The position numbers and the translations under genes are program-made. Below, one piece after another: positions 12,001-23,367 of a stretch of 64,000 nucleotides of DNA (position 1 is the first letter of the stretch; every line of letters begins with the position of its first letter). The notes below the pieces were generated by a model. It searched no databases, was not told where the DNA came from, and saw nothing but the letters and a program-made list of their open reading frames with translations. This DNA comes from Nautilus pompilius (lineage: Eukaryota > Mollusca > Cephalopoda > Nautilida > Nautilidae): positions 1,156,001-1,220,000 of the forward strand of contig JACATO010000596.1 of assembly GCA_018389105.1 (NCBI GenBank), written 5' to 3'.

Positions 12001-12922
12001 GAATTTCCTAAACGCCTGCTGTGATTTCGTCCGGAAAGCCATAGTCGAAGATAGATCTGTCTTCTCCCATCTACAAATGTGTTTGTTTCCGTTGGGTATT
12101 TTGCTTTATATTAAACGAGGCGGGCTTCCAGCTCTTGTATTGCTTCAAACTTCTTTTTTTTTTTTTTAAACTTATCGTCCCCGTCTTTTAAATCCCTTGT
12201 ACTTCTGTGGCCCCTCTAAAGTCTAGATAAGAAAAATAGAAGACGTAGCATGACGTGTAATTGGGGCCCACCAAACTTCGATATGCATCGTGGTCGATTC
12301 AAAATCCAGAAAAGTTGCCGCTTACCGCAACAATATTAGCCCCCAGTAACTCAGGAGTGAACAGGGGCCTGCTGTTAACCGTCGGTCAGTTTGAAAATGA
12401 GCTAATATTTACAATATCAAAAGGAAATCGTACGTCCGACGGTGAGCATTCGTGTGCACCCTCACTCGGGTAGGCACTGTGGTTCCTCTATGATCTAACT
12501 GCTTTGTGTGGGGCCCCGCGCCCACTAAGGGGACATATGGCTCAGTTGGAGACACGCTGTGCTACACTAAGAGTCTTCACACACACGCACCTGTAAATAC
12601 AGATCCCTTAGCGAGGAACAACGAATGGAGGTATTCGATATTTCGGATGATCAGTGTCTTTAAGCAGCTAGGACGGTAAATAACAGTAGACCCCCCTCCT
12701 CCAGGTGGAAATGTAGTCAGGTGTCAACGTCCCAGCCTGTTATTCATTCATTTCTGCCGAGCGAAAGTCGGAATATTTTGTAGACTTAGCATCTCACCCG
12801 CTTAGTCCCCTCTCCCTCCACCTGAAGACATTTTTTCTAATGTTTAAGGGACCGAGGCGTCGTTCATGGAGGAAACACGTCGGCGGAAAAGAAAACACTA
12901 GAGTCACTCTCTATACTCATGA
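9031..12922. other. Gene-free stretch
   Basis: No supported gene. Features seen: a TGACGTCA at 10029-10036; CG-rich 10.68-11.54 kb including a G run (about 11186-11196), (TGAA)n at about 11214-11229 and (CAA)n at about 11239-11256, which could be a CpG-rich regulatory region; and a T run at about 11845-11862. An isolated TGGCTCAGTTGG near 12540 resembles a tRNA A-box without a B-box. Confidence 0.35.
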
Positions 12923-13393
12923 AAGCTGAGAATCCCTTATCCGAAAAACTCCAAAATCCGAAATATTTTTGGAGCCTTCAGTGGAAAATTCCAGAAGGTT
13001 CACGCTTGACATGCGCGCATTACTCACCGTAATTTTTGTACTTTGTTGGTGGTGTGAATATACTTTGAAAATGTCAAAAAGGCCGGCAAATACCCCTAAA
13101 GTACGAGTAGGCCTACTGTAGTGATAGCTTACCTTTCTGATGGTCAAAGGTACATCTTTTTCTTATCGTTTCATGCACAAATTAAAAAAAAAATATCGCA
13201 TAAAACTACCTGTAGGCTACATGTATCTATATGCAGTTATAATGTTGTAAATGATCTTGTGCCCAGTCCCCACACCTCAGTGGTTAGCTACCAAATAACC
13301 CAAGTATATATATCTATATTCCAAAAATCCGAAGAATTCTAGATTCCAGAACACATTCGGCCTCAAGGATTTCGGATAAGGGATTCTCAACTT
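12923..13393. mobile_element. Tigger/pogo-type MITE (non-autonomous DNA transposon)
   Basis: Terminal inverted repeats of about 24 bp bound a 471 bp segment. The left end reads AAGCTGAGAATCCCTTATCC; the right end, complemented, reads AAGTTGAGAATCCCTTATCC. Both continue into CCGAAA and AAATCCGAA-type subterminal repeats. The ends match the TTGAGNATCCCTTATCCRAAA termini I recall from primate Tigger-related MITEs. The interior (about 13115-13190: CTTTCTGATGGTC..., TTTCATGCACAAA) also resembles that family from memory. No transposase frame is present. The exact TA target duplication is not clear, so the outermost bases may be off by a few. Confidence 0.75.
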
Positions 13394-15743
13394 GCATAAC
13401 CAGTTTACATCATTACACGAACATTGCTGCGAATACTGGCGGGGAAAAGGAAATCGGTCTGGAAATTAATGGGTTCTTGTCTGTCAGACCAGGTGTGCTC
13501 AGAAACACGGGCATGACTAATTTTGTCTCTCTACTGCATTCTCTCTCTCCACAATCCTATTATACAGGCTACAGAATCACTGTTATGTAAGGGACCTGCC
13601 CACTACATCCGTCAAAAATCTTTCATTTTCCATTGTTTTGTGGGGCGACGTTGTGAAAGGGCAGCAGTGGCAGCTTTTCTAAATATCCCGTGGCCTTATT
13701 TGTTATCCTTCCAGACATGAACTCTTGCTACAGCTAATTCCTCCACCCGCACAACCAAAAAAAAACCGGCCACGGAGCTTTTATGAACGGGAAATTTCGT
13801 AAACTTTGACCGAAAGTCTTATAGTCTAACCGTACAAGCGGAAACTTTTCTCTCTTCATCTGATACTTTAAAAAGAAAAGAAGAAGAAAAGATTAGATGA
13901 AGGAGGTCTTGGTGGATAGGTACCGGGCCGTACTGGTCCACGTGGCTGACCGGCCTGTTTGCGACAGCCGAAAACCGCTTGAGCAATTGCTGCCTGTTTT
14001 TACAGGGATTATCTGGAAGTAAGGCCGTCGCATGTCTGTTTAGCCGAAAACTGGACACCGAGGTGGAGAGAGATATTTCCCGATAATATCTTTAACACAC
14101 CAAACCGTGCAAAGTTGGCTGCGAATGGAGAAGTATTCACTGCAGACATATTCCCACAGAATGGTGTAAAAGTGTTCGTTGACGTCATAATGACGTCATA
14201 AGTGGCTTTATATTAACGAGTAAATAGGATATAGAAACGTGCACGTACAGCTTCACATAATCTTATTAAATAACATTTAGACTAGACTCAGTTTCCGTCG
14301 GCAGGCTAGCAGTTGAGTCGTCACCACCGTCATCGTCGTCAGATGACATCCACCAAGCTGGCCACTTGCGTACGGTTTCCTCATTGGCGTCATGTTGACG
14401 GGATAGACGACTCTTATCTGTCCGTCGCGGGTGACGTCACGTACGCGGTGGAACACGGGAAAGATTGTGGAAGAGTAGACTGTCCCGTCCCGACAGTGTC
14501 GGACTACTGCTTAAGCTACAAGTTTGGATTCATTTCAGCAATCAGCTTTTCAAAAGTGGGGGGGGCTCTCTTCTGCTTTCCGGCCGACAACGCTGCCCCA
14601 TTGTATGACGGCCCTACTCGCAAGGCGGCGCTCGAGCAGACTCCCAGTGCCTCGCCCAACGTCAGCGCCTAATTTCTCCATTGAAAGTGTAGCTAACAGA
14701 CGCCTTAAAATATAGCCCCTTCGGTTCCCCGACCGCACTCTCAATCTCATCAACCGAAAAAAAAAAAAAAAAAAAAGGATTTCCGTTTGGCAGAGTAAAA
14801 CAGTTTCCAGGAGTGAGTAAACTCCAATCTACGACAAAGACTCTACAAGGGCGCGCCGACGTCTGCTGACCTCGTCACCGGTCAGGAATAACGTTGTAGG
14901 TCCGCCATTTACTGAGAAGTGTGACATCGTGAAGAGATGCTGACGACATCGCATGCAAGTACACCAAGCTCCTGCTGCCAGCATTCGTCCGAGATCTGCT
15001 TCTTCCTTTCAAGTCGATAATTCTTACTTGTTTTTAGTATGTACTGCATATTCGAAGTCACTAGGAAGTCAGCTATTTAAAAAGAAATACAGACCAATAT
15101 ACTGTATAAAACACCAGCTAAAATAATCTACCTGTTTCTAACAATTGTATCGTTACCTGGTTCCATTGTTACGCTTTTTTGTTTAACAAAAGGTGTCGTT
15201 AATATTCACCTATCCTCTTTACGGTATCAATTACAGACTTTCAAAATCCAACACGTGACACCAAGTTTAACCCCTGTCTTCAATCGTTTAAAATATCTGT
15301 CTCCATTACGACAAATACGCGATTTTAATACTTTTAAATGCGAGTCAAACTCTATTAGTAGGACAGTTTCTCTGGTCTTCTTCCAGTACAACTAACCATT
15401 TTCGGTACCCCTGAGTTTGAAACCCGACCGGATCGGCGTGACGTAGTACCTCCCTGGCATGGTTCCTTCGTCATCAGCTGGCCGCCACGTGGACTTCTTC
15501 CCACATCTGAGAAGAAAGGGCTCTAGCCGGACGTTCCTGACCATTCAGCCACTCCATTGTCTTGCGCGACTTACGGACAGACACACGGATAATCTCTATT
15601 TGTCGTTAAAATCTCGTATTTTAAATTAATTAGATGGGGAATTTAGTATATAATATTAACTGTTTCATTAACTTATGTCCAACTCTTTTGCTCACTAAAT
15701 GTGGGCCACTTGCATAATTATGAGAAATAATTTTATAAATTAA
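13394..15743. other. Gene-free stretch with several CRE palindromes
   Basis: No supported gene. The frame 14313-14672 (119 codons) shows no domain and is rich in low-weight matches, so I leave it uncalled. The stretch holds TGACGTCA at 14180-14187, 14191-14198 and 14432-14439, and an A run at about 14757-14776. Confidence 0.35.
14180..14213 (+). promoter_or_regulatory. Twin CRE palindromes next to a TATA-like box
   Basis: Two perfect TGACGTCA sites start at 14180 and 14191, 11 bp apart (about one helical turn). A TTTATATTAA sequence follows at about 14206-14215. CREB/ATF dimers bind this palindrome. No downstream gene is recognised, so promoter function is inference. Confidence 0.3.
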
Positions 15744-15746
15744 TAA

Positions 15747-17116
15747 CACTGGTCAACAAAATTAAATGTATTATACTCATTATGAATGCAAACCAACTTT
15801 TTTAGACTAATTTTTCATGCTGATTTCAAAATTTCACTCCATTTGTATGCAGCACGTATCAGTTTTTCAGTAGATACATGCAAATATTTACATATTTGTA
15901 TATATGAAATCATTAACGTAATAAATAAGGACATATTATTTTTAGAAAGTAAATGAGTTTATTGAGTTAAAAATCATCACTATCATTCTACAAAGAGTGA
16001 ATACACAAAAAATGGGTCAGACAAAACAGACAAAGTTAGAACAACAGAGTTAAAAACATTGTGATTTGGATTTCCTGCGGTGTTCCTGATCTGGTTGATC
16101 ACGGTAAAGTGTCCAGCAGTAGTCAGCCAGCATACTGTCATTCCAGAAGCCTTGGTACCCTTTCTCCATAGCACTAATGTCCTGGTGAAATCTTTCACCA
16201 TGTTCATCAGACACTGCTCCAAGGTTATCTGCGAAGAAATCCAGATGGGAGTCCAAGAAGTGAACTTTCAGTGACATGCGACAACCCATTGCTGAGTAAC
16301 ATTTCAGAAGATTCTTGATGCCATCCTTGTAGTCCATTGCCTTCTTGTTGCCCAAGAAATTCTCACAGATCCAATTGAAAGCATTCCAGGCAGGCAGTTC
16401 CAGTTCATCCAGTGTTGTCTTGAAGTTGACATCTTTGAGTACTTCTCTAATTTGGGGTCCGACAAAGATACCCTCTTTCAACTTTGCCTGTGTGATTTTG
16501 GGAAACTTTTCTACAATATACTCAAACCCTCTGGCATTTCTCTTCCCTAGTGTCTTTACAAACTGTTTCATCAGTCCAAGCTTTATGTGCAAAGGAGGCA
16601 ATAGGACATTACATGGATCTACAAGAGGTGTATTCTTGACGCTAGATAGTCCTGGCTGGTATGATGTTCTTGTCTGCCAGTTTGATTCCGAATAATGTCT
16701 GTCAGTTGCCCGACTATCCCATAGACACAAGAAACAACAGTATTTTGTGAAACCTGACTGCATTCCCATTAACATCAGACCAATTATGACTGGACAATTT
16801 GAGATGTTGAAATACCTATTTCATCAGACAAAACTTGATTGGTTAATTTAAGATGATGAAATATTGCATCTGAACTATGCAGCAATGAATAATGTAGTTT
16901 ATTTTAAAGGTATGTTTCCATGATGTAAATGAAATACATGCATACACGTCATTAATTGGAATTTCTATATAATGCATGAGCTAAAACCAAAAAACTTTCT
17001 CATCTTGAAAACTGTACGTGATGTCAAAAAACTAATTGTATATTTGAAATCAGCATTAAAAACTACACTAAGTACACCTTGACATATGCTTGATGAAAAA
17101 TATTTGTTGACCAGTG
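15747..17116 (-). mobile_element. CMC-type (CACTA/Chapaev-like) DNA transposon, 1370 bp
   Basis: The left end reads CACTGGTCAACAAA (15747-15760). The right end is its exact inverse, TTTGTTGACCAGTG (17103-17116). Both are flanked directly by TAA (15744-15746 and 17117-17119), a 3 bp target duplication. A second matched pair, ATGCTGATTTCAAA, lies further in at each end (left about 15818, right about 17050), inverted. CAC-starting ends with short TWA-type duplications are typical of the CMC superfamily, Chapaev-3 group in particular. The element carries a transposase-like frame on the minus strand (16050-16775). It is short for the superfamily, so it is probably an internally deleted copy. Superfamily placement is from ends and duplication only. 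Confidence 0.7.
16050..16775 (-). CDS. Transposon-encoded protein of the EHGERFHQD family, N-terminally truncated
   Basis: The frame gives 241 residues from the first ATG (MLMGMQSGF). It stays open about 18 codons further upstream (NISNCPVIIG...) to a TGA, so the ATG is probably not the ancestral start. Visible motifs are a CCFLCLWDS C-x2-C segment near residue 20, LPPLHIKLGLMKQFVK near residue 65, and MGCRMSLKVHFLDSHLDFF followed by EHGERFHQD near residues 160-195. I know this motif series from multi-copy, poorly annotated proteins in many arthropod, cnidarian and mollusc genomes, where full copies are two to three times longer. Its position between matching inverted repeats indicates that it is the transposase, or its C-terminal half. 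The frame has no internal stop, so the insertion is fairly young or the gene is still constrained. Catalytic residues were not identified. Confidence 0.7.
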   Translation of the reverse strand: MLMGMQSGFTKYCCFLCLWDSRATDRHYSESNWQTRTSYQPGLSSVKNTPLVDPCNVLLPPLHIKLGLMKQFVKTLGKRNARGFEYIVEKFPKITQAKLKEGIFVGPQIREVLKDVNFKTTLDELELPAWNAFNWICENFLGNKKAMDYKDGIKNLLKCYSAMGCRMSLKVHFLDSHLDFFADNLGAVSDEHGERFHQDISAMEKGYQGFWNDSMLADYCWTLYRDQPDQEHRRKSKSQCF

Positions 17117-17119
17117 TAA

Positions 17120-18685
17120 TTAGATAAGCGGGTGGATTAATTATCAATTCTGACCTTTTTTCCCATCCACAATTCTGAACATTACCAATATTTATTAGGA
17201 TTTTATAAACTTCTAAGAGGAAAGATTAGAATTTTAAATATTAGGATAAATTTCATTTCCTTTTCTCCTTCGTTTTGGATTCGTTAATCTTCCAGCAGAG
17301 ACAGGAACAAAGGGAAAACACAAAAGCAGCCGTTTTGTCGCCTTAGTCCATTCCTTGCCTTTACACACTGGCCTGGAAGCAGGATTTTATTCGTCCAGGT
17401 GAGAACTTGCGGCTGACCGGCCGATTCGCGTCTGTCACCCTATTTATCTAGTAGGTTCGAGTCCTTGTTTAATAATTCTTTTCGTCACTCCACAACCCGA
17501 CAATCCGCCCGCCGTGACGGCTTTTCCGACTGCTCTACCATGAAAGGAAATAAATGCCAGCTTAGTTGGGTCCCTGGTTCTGCGATGCTATGTAGCCAGT
17601 GAACTCTACCGTTCCTCGCCAAGACATTTTATCCTAAAAAACAACAACAAAGAAGCAAAACCTTTGCTACTCATAATTAATAAACATCAAACTAGACAAA
17701 CATCTTATTATAAAGTAATTCTAGATAGCATCCACAGTTATCTAAGCAGAAGCAGTGAAGACAGACAGAGTAAGGTCAGTATATATAAATAAATAAATAA
17801 AACAACGCATTTTATAAGCATTGACAAAAAAGGTATTTTCAGCGTTTTAATTAATGACTATGCCACCACGAGAGACTGAAAGGCATAACATGGTCTTTAA
17901 TACGGGTTGGTACAGAGGACTCCGCAATAACTTCAGCAATACTACAGCGCTGTAGCTGTCTAATGTCATGCAAAGAAGGCTTCTGCGCAATCTGACACCA
18001 TCATTAAAGAGTAAATCGCCCAGTTGTTGAAGGCTGTTCAATCTCTTCAGCGAATTGCGGATAACTTTATCAGTCTGGTCAACTTTATCGTATTAACGGC
18101 TGAGTATTCGCCACACTAGCGGCAGAGTCTCGGATGTGAGGTTTGAGCGCCTTACCCGTGAGTGCTGCTGCTGGATTCAGACCGATAATTGTCTTTAAAG
18201 TAAAAACAAAGTATCAAGAAACAATCAAATAATCCAGCTGAAACAGAACAGATTTTAAACTTAGGCCCATAGCGAGCAAAACGAGAGAGCGGTCAACAGA
18301 AAAAGCAAAGAAACAAGTCAGCAAAAGAACACCTAATATTTGGAACTTATTCAACCAAAAGATGTAAAAATTACAGCACCAGCTCCTTAAGACGAAAACA
18401 GCTAATACGAAACAGCGGCTATTTGGAAAGAAGTGTGGAGTCCAGTTTTTTCCTCTTGTTTCTCATTGTAAATATTACGCTTAGTACTAAAAGCTTATCA
18501 TGAAACGTTTTGAAATCTCCACCGCCGAATTTACTGCTGTGTTCATAGCTTTAATACGAAATGATCGACTTTAAGGATCGGTCGACCATGGCGAAAAGCG
18601 AAGAACAAAGCGTTTTGTTTCGGTTGCACTGATTGGTTGTTCTCGCGCATGTCTCGTGAGCATTCGTAGTAGATCTACTCATTGA
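17120..18685. other. Gene-free stretch containing a SINE remnant
   Basis: Apart from the tRNA-like sequence near 17.4 kb, I see only AT-rich single-copy-looking DNA. There are no splice-bounded frames. Confidence 0.35.
17402..17475 (+). mobile_element. tRNA-derived SINE head
   Basis: An A-box-like GCGGCTGACCGG (17409-17420) is followed 45 bp later by a good B-box, GGTTCGAGTCC (17454-17464), the spacing of a tRNA internal promoter. The intervening arms do not fold as a functional tRNA, so a SINE-type tRNA-related region is the better reading. The 3' end is not defined. Confidence 0.4.
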
Positions 18686-18757
18686 TTGTCAACGCTATTG
18701 TTGCCCTGGCGGTCAGTGTGCTGTGGAATTCGCTCAATACGTAATACACGTACCTTC

Positions 18758-18930
18758 ATGTCGAAACGAAAACAAGGCCTCTTTCATGAATCCAAAATGA
18801 GAATACTAGAGGAAATTGATGCCAGAAAAGAGACTAAGACTGGAGTCTACCAGAAGTATGGCATTGCCAATTCAAACGGTACTAACAGTTCTCAAAAACT
18901 AGATCAGTCCGATGGGCGAGTCATTCAGAA
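18758..18930 (+). pseudogene. pogo/Tigger transposase fragment (CENP-B-type HTH)
   Basis: From ATG 18758 the frame reads MSKRKQGLFHESKMRILEEI and continues with KYGIANS... to about 18930. The pattern is the N-terminal centromere-protein-B/pogo helix-turn-helix: a basic start, a helix ending ILEEID, then VYQKYGIANS where family members have a K-Y/F-G-I/V-x-x-S-T recognition-helix start. In a normal Tigger or JRK-like protein a second HTH and a DDE domain follow. Here the frame runs into a CT-rich simple repeat and stops at 19016-19018, so only the first DNA-binding module survives. Upstream in-frame sequence to 18686 is not obviously part of it. A young host gene built from this module is possible but unlikely. 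Confidence 0.5.
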
Positions 18931-18939
18931 AGCAAGAGT

Positions 18940-21900
18940 TCTCTCTCTCTCACTCCCCTCCCTCTCCCCACTCTCTCCCTCCTTCCATACCTCTCTCTCT
19001 CTCTCTTTCCCTCCCTAAATTTCTCTCGTTTTCTCCCTCCCTCTCTTGTTGGAACTTCAGCATCTGTCAAGCTCCACCATCTCCGGACCAATTCTTGACG
19101 AAAGATGCGGTTAAAACTGCACTCGCTCCAATCTGCCCTCTAATCTCTTCACCTAAAACGATGCCCTTTTACTAAGTTAGATTTCTGCACTCCTGGGAAA
19201 ATGGTGTAACAGCTGCTTCCGTAGAGGGAGCATCTACGGTCCCTGGCAGAAAGCGTTCGCCAGCCCCACTCTGTACATTTTGGATTTGTTCTGTTATATT
19301 GACTTTCAAAGAAAATGCCACTTTAGCTCTTTTCCCCGGCACTTCTACGAATTAGAGTTTAATATTTTATACCTGCTCACCGCTCTGAGTTGTTAATTAT
19401 CTCCCAACGATAATAAACTATAATGACTTTTCATCTCCATTCCAAACCACCCCACCGGAGCCGCTTTCAAGGGGTGGGCCATACAACAAGTCACGTGTCA
19501 AGTTCCGCGAAACGGCTGCACAGCTTCGGACACCAGAAGAACTGTGCGAAGAAGCGCAAGAACGAGAACGCATCTTCCAACAGCCAGAAAAACCATCCAG
19601 GTCACCACCAGGAAGCCCCCGCGGTCCAGCGATTCCGCTGCGACCGGGGTTCTCGCCAGTTTTCTCGTAGCCCCTCCGACCGTTGCAGTCCCTCTAACAC
19701 CTGCCGATCTTCACTCGCTAATCCAATTCTTCCTCCTCTCACTGCTGCTTCTCCGGAATCTCCACCCTTCACTCGCTCTCTGTTCTTCCTCTAGTTCAGA
19801 AGCAGAAGCGACGGATCTTGATCCATCGGTAGTGTTTGATCCTAACTTGAATGCGCCCACCTTCCGTCCACACCTGGAGGTGCGGGTCTGAAGCAGCGTA
19901 TTGTCCAGCACGGTTCGAAATCACGAGTCCCTACCCAACCACGGAGAATGAACAACTTATCACTGTTTTTTGAAGAAGCGCTAATAGTTTCTCCTCTGTA
20001 ACTGCTTCTCGTCCTCCAAGGGCGGGCCGTGCTGCAAATTGCGCCGTCTGTTCGCCGATCGACTGAACCCCTCGATGTGCAGTGAACTAAGCGGATTCTA
20101 TTGGCGGCCGCACCAAGCACCTCTTACCTAGAACCAAAGAATAGAAGTCGAGCGTCCACATAGCAGTAAGCGGATAAACGAACCGGCTCGACGAGGAGAA
20201 CGAGGAGGCGGAGCATCAAGGAGCCAACGTATGTAGGCAGATTCTACAATTTTTCATCGGCATCATCTTCACACCCGCAATACTCTGTTTGTCCATTGAC
20301 AGGGGGCGTCGCGAGGAGGGCGATAACTTCCTCTGTCTCGTAGCGACGCGAGCTCATGCCATTTTCCTCATTATCATCGATACCACCGGCAATGTCGCCC
20401 GTACCGATCAGGCTCCGAACTACGCGAATGGCCGCCGACTGAGCTGCTTCCTCCCGTCAGTCGTGAGAGGGCACCTTTCCGTTCTGAAGCCAAGGCGGAA
20501 CCTCTGACGTTCAGCCATCGACGTAGATTTTACCCCAGAGTTCGAATCGGCCTTGGCGCCAAGTTGGTCAGCCCCTTCCAGATTCTCAAACTTCCCGCAG
20601 AATGAACACATTTCTTTCCATCATCCCCGCAGCCATTTAAACGTTACGAAGGCCTGACGCTGGTCGCCAGGTGCTTTTTTAACCCTTTCTATATACGAAG
20701 AATTTCTCAAAAATGTCGTGTACAGACCGCCCCTCAGCGAGTGCCAAAGAAGTATCCAGGTGACCTCGACGGGAGCCCCGCCGTTGGGACTTATAATCCG
20801 CGGACAGCCTTAATCTTGGCCCGTTCTCCTCCCCATCTTTGCTACAACCTGTGACCACGTGCGTTCTCTTTATTACACCGCCAGTCACTGTTGATTCTGC
20901 CGATGCATACAAACTGCTGATTTCTATTTTTATTGTTTATTAGAGCCGCCTCCAGAGCTCAGCATCCAATACTTAGATAATGTGGCGCCACCCCACCCCT
21001 ACCTCTAATCTCGGTACTATGCTCATCGGAGTTGTGGTACTTCGGGAGCCACAAGCGGGGCTCCAGCCCATCTTTTTACGAGTACCGCAAGCCACAGTTC
21101 TCCGAGATCTGGGGCCCGTAGAGAAGTGTCAGCTCCGCCACTGAACATAGCGCTGTTTAGCATAACTACAAAGGCCCGCAACCCTTCGTGTTTTACCTGG
21201 CAAGTCTGTGCCAACCACGGCACGCATTTAGTTCATTTTGACTACAGTCAGGCAGGAAACTTCCTGCTGTGTTCTAGGTTGAGAACCCCGTTTTATCTGC
21301 GCTCGGGGAGGCTTCTTGGCTACGAGAAAAGCGTCGGCTGTCAATCAGTAATCTTTGCGGTCACGATATACTCGATGTTTGTTTCGTGCAGACAAAAAAA
21401 TGAACCTATTTTCTTGGTTTATAGAAACGCCTTAGTTACAATAAACGTCAGCGAATAAATCCTTCCTGAAGTGTTTAACAACCACCGTACCCTTGAACAA
21501 TACAGGGCAAGGTATGCACACCAGAAAGTTGTTCAAGCATTGTATGTCTCGTCGGTGACACTAGAGGCGTGGATGCATGCCAGTGGACAAGTGGCGCTAT
21601 CTCTGTGCTCAACTGAGAGACAGTAGGTTGTGCATAGCTACAGCTGACCGCTGGAGATCTAACCGATGTCTTTAAATTTACAATATTACAATTTTGTCAT
21701 TGACATTAAGCTAAACAATCTGATCAAAGAGTTTCTTTTCTGTGTAGGTTATCTCAGCAAGTTTGAACGGATGAGTAAACAGTGAGTTTAGGATCGTAAA
21801 ACACGAGATGGACATCACACACCATCGGTCTGGAGGCCATTTTGTATTAACTACGAATAAATACAGCGTTCCCGTGATGAACGTCTTCATTCTTCCGCTT

Positions 21901-22268
21901 CTGCTTTTATTAAAAGGCATAAAATGGACCTGGTTTACTGGACATTGCTAAGAAAATTGATAAAGTTGCTTTACAAATCCAGACTATAACTCCCTGATTC
22001 CATAAACTTCTGATTTACTTGTAAACATTCATCCTAATTCTGCTCCTCGTGCATCCAATAATATGAATCGAAAGAAAGTGGCCTCATACTTCATTTTATC
22101 AAAACCAATCAGATTTTTGTCAAATTTTAAAGATGTATATACATGAAATTTCGATGATTTAGGCCGACTGAAATTCCACCAGTATCTTTTCCTTCTCTAT
22201 CAATTAAGTCACATTTTTGTAGCGTTCAACCGCACAAAAATGAACTTAAAATTTGAAGGAAGTTTAGC
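18940..22268. other. Gene-free stretch, locally GC-rich
   Basis: A CT-rich run occupies about 18936-19056. 19.5-21.3 kb is comparatively GC- and CpG-rich and carries overlapping frames on both strands (such as 19544-19891 and 21126-21458) without recognisable domains. I regard these as composition artefacts. No RNA gene is seen. Confidence 0.35.
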
Positions 22269-23367
22269 ACACACACAGACACACACATACACACAAACAC
22301 AGACACACACAGAGACACACACAGACACACATACACACAAACACAAACACTCACACACACAGACACACATACACACAAACACAAACACTTACACACGCAG
22401 ACACGCACAGACACACACAGACACACACACACACACAGACACACATACACACAAACACTCACACAGACACACACACAAACACTCACACACATACACACAA
22501 ACACTCACACAGACACACACAGACACACAACACTCACACAAACACTCACACACAGAGACACACACAGACACACACAGACACACAAACACAAACACTCACA
22601 CACACAGACACACATACACACAAACACAAACACTTACACACACACACACAGACACAGACACACACAGACACACATATACACAAACACTCACACACATACA
22701 CACACAAACACACAGACACACACACAGACACTCACGCAGATACACACAGACACACAGACACACAACAGACACTCACACAAACACTCACACAGACACACAA
22801 ACACTCACGCAAACACTCACACACCAGACACACACATACACACATACACACAAACACTCACACACACACACAGACACACACACAGACACTCACACAGACA
22901 CACACAGACACACAGACACATATACACAAACACACACACATACACACACACACACACACAAACACTCACACACATACACCCAACACACAGACACACACAG
23001 ACACACACAAACACACACACACACATACACATAAACACACAGACACACACAAGACACACACAAACACACACACATACACAAACACTCACACACAGACACT
23101 CACACAAACACTCACACAGACACACAAACACTCACACACACATACACACCAACTCACAGACACACAACAGACACTCACACAGACACTCACACAACACTCA
23201 CACAGACACTCACACAGACACACAACAAACACTCACACAGACACACAAACACTCACACACACATACACACACCAACACACAGACACAACACAGACACACA
23301 CACACACAGACACTCACACAAACACTCACACAGACACACACAGACACACACACACAGGCACACACAT
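22269..23367. repeat. CA-rich satellite-like array, about 1.1 kb
   Basis: Irregular tandem variants of ACACACAGAC, CACATACACACAAAC and ACACTCACAC fill the whole interval. Long frames on both strands (threonine/histidine-rich on plus, cysteine/valine-rich on minus) are products of the repeat and not genes. Confidence 0.95.

Noticed and set aside
14313-14672. 119-codon frame as a gene
   Set aside because: No domain, no supporting splice or poly(A) signals, and competing frames of similar quality overlap it.
20508-20580. TTGGCGCCAAG near TTCGAATC as a retroelement primer-binding site
   Set aside because: No flanking long terminal repeats and no gag or reverse-transcriptase motifs on either strand.
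22240-23131. Long frames (up to 264 codons) rich in Thr/His/Gln or Cys/Val
   Set aside because: They are translations of the CA-rich array on both strands, with no complexity beyond the repeat.
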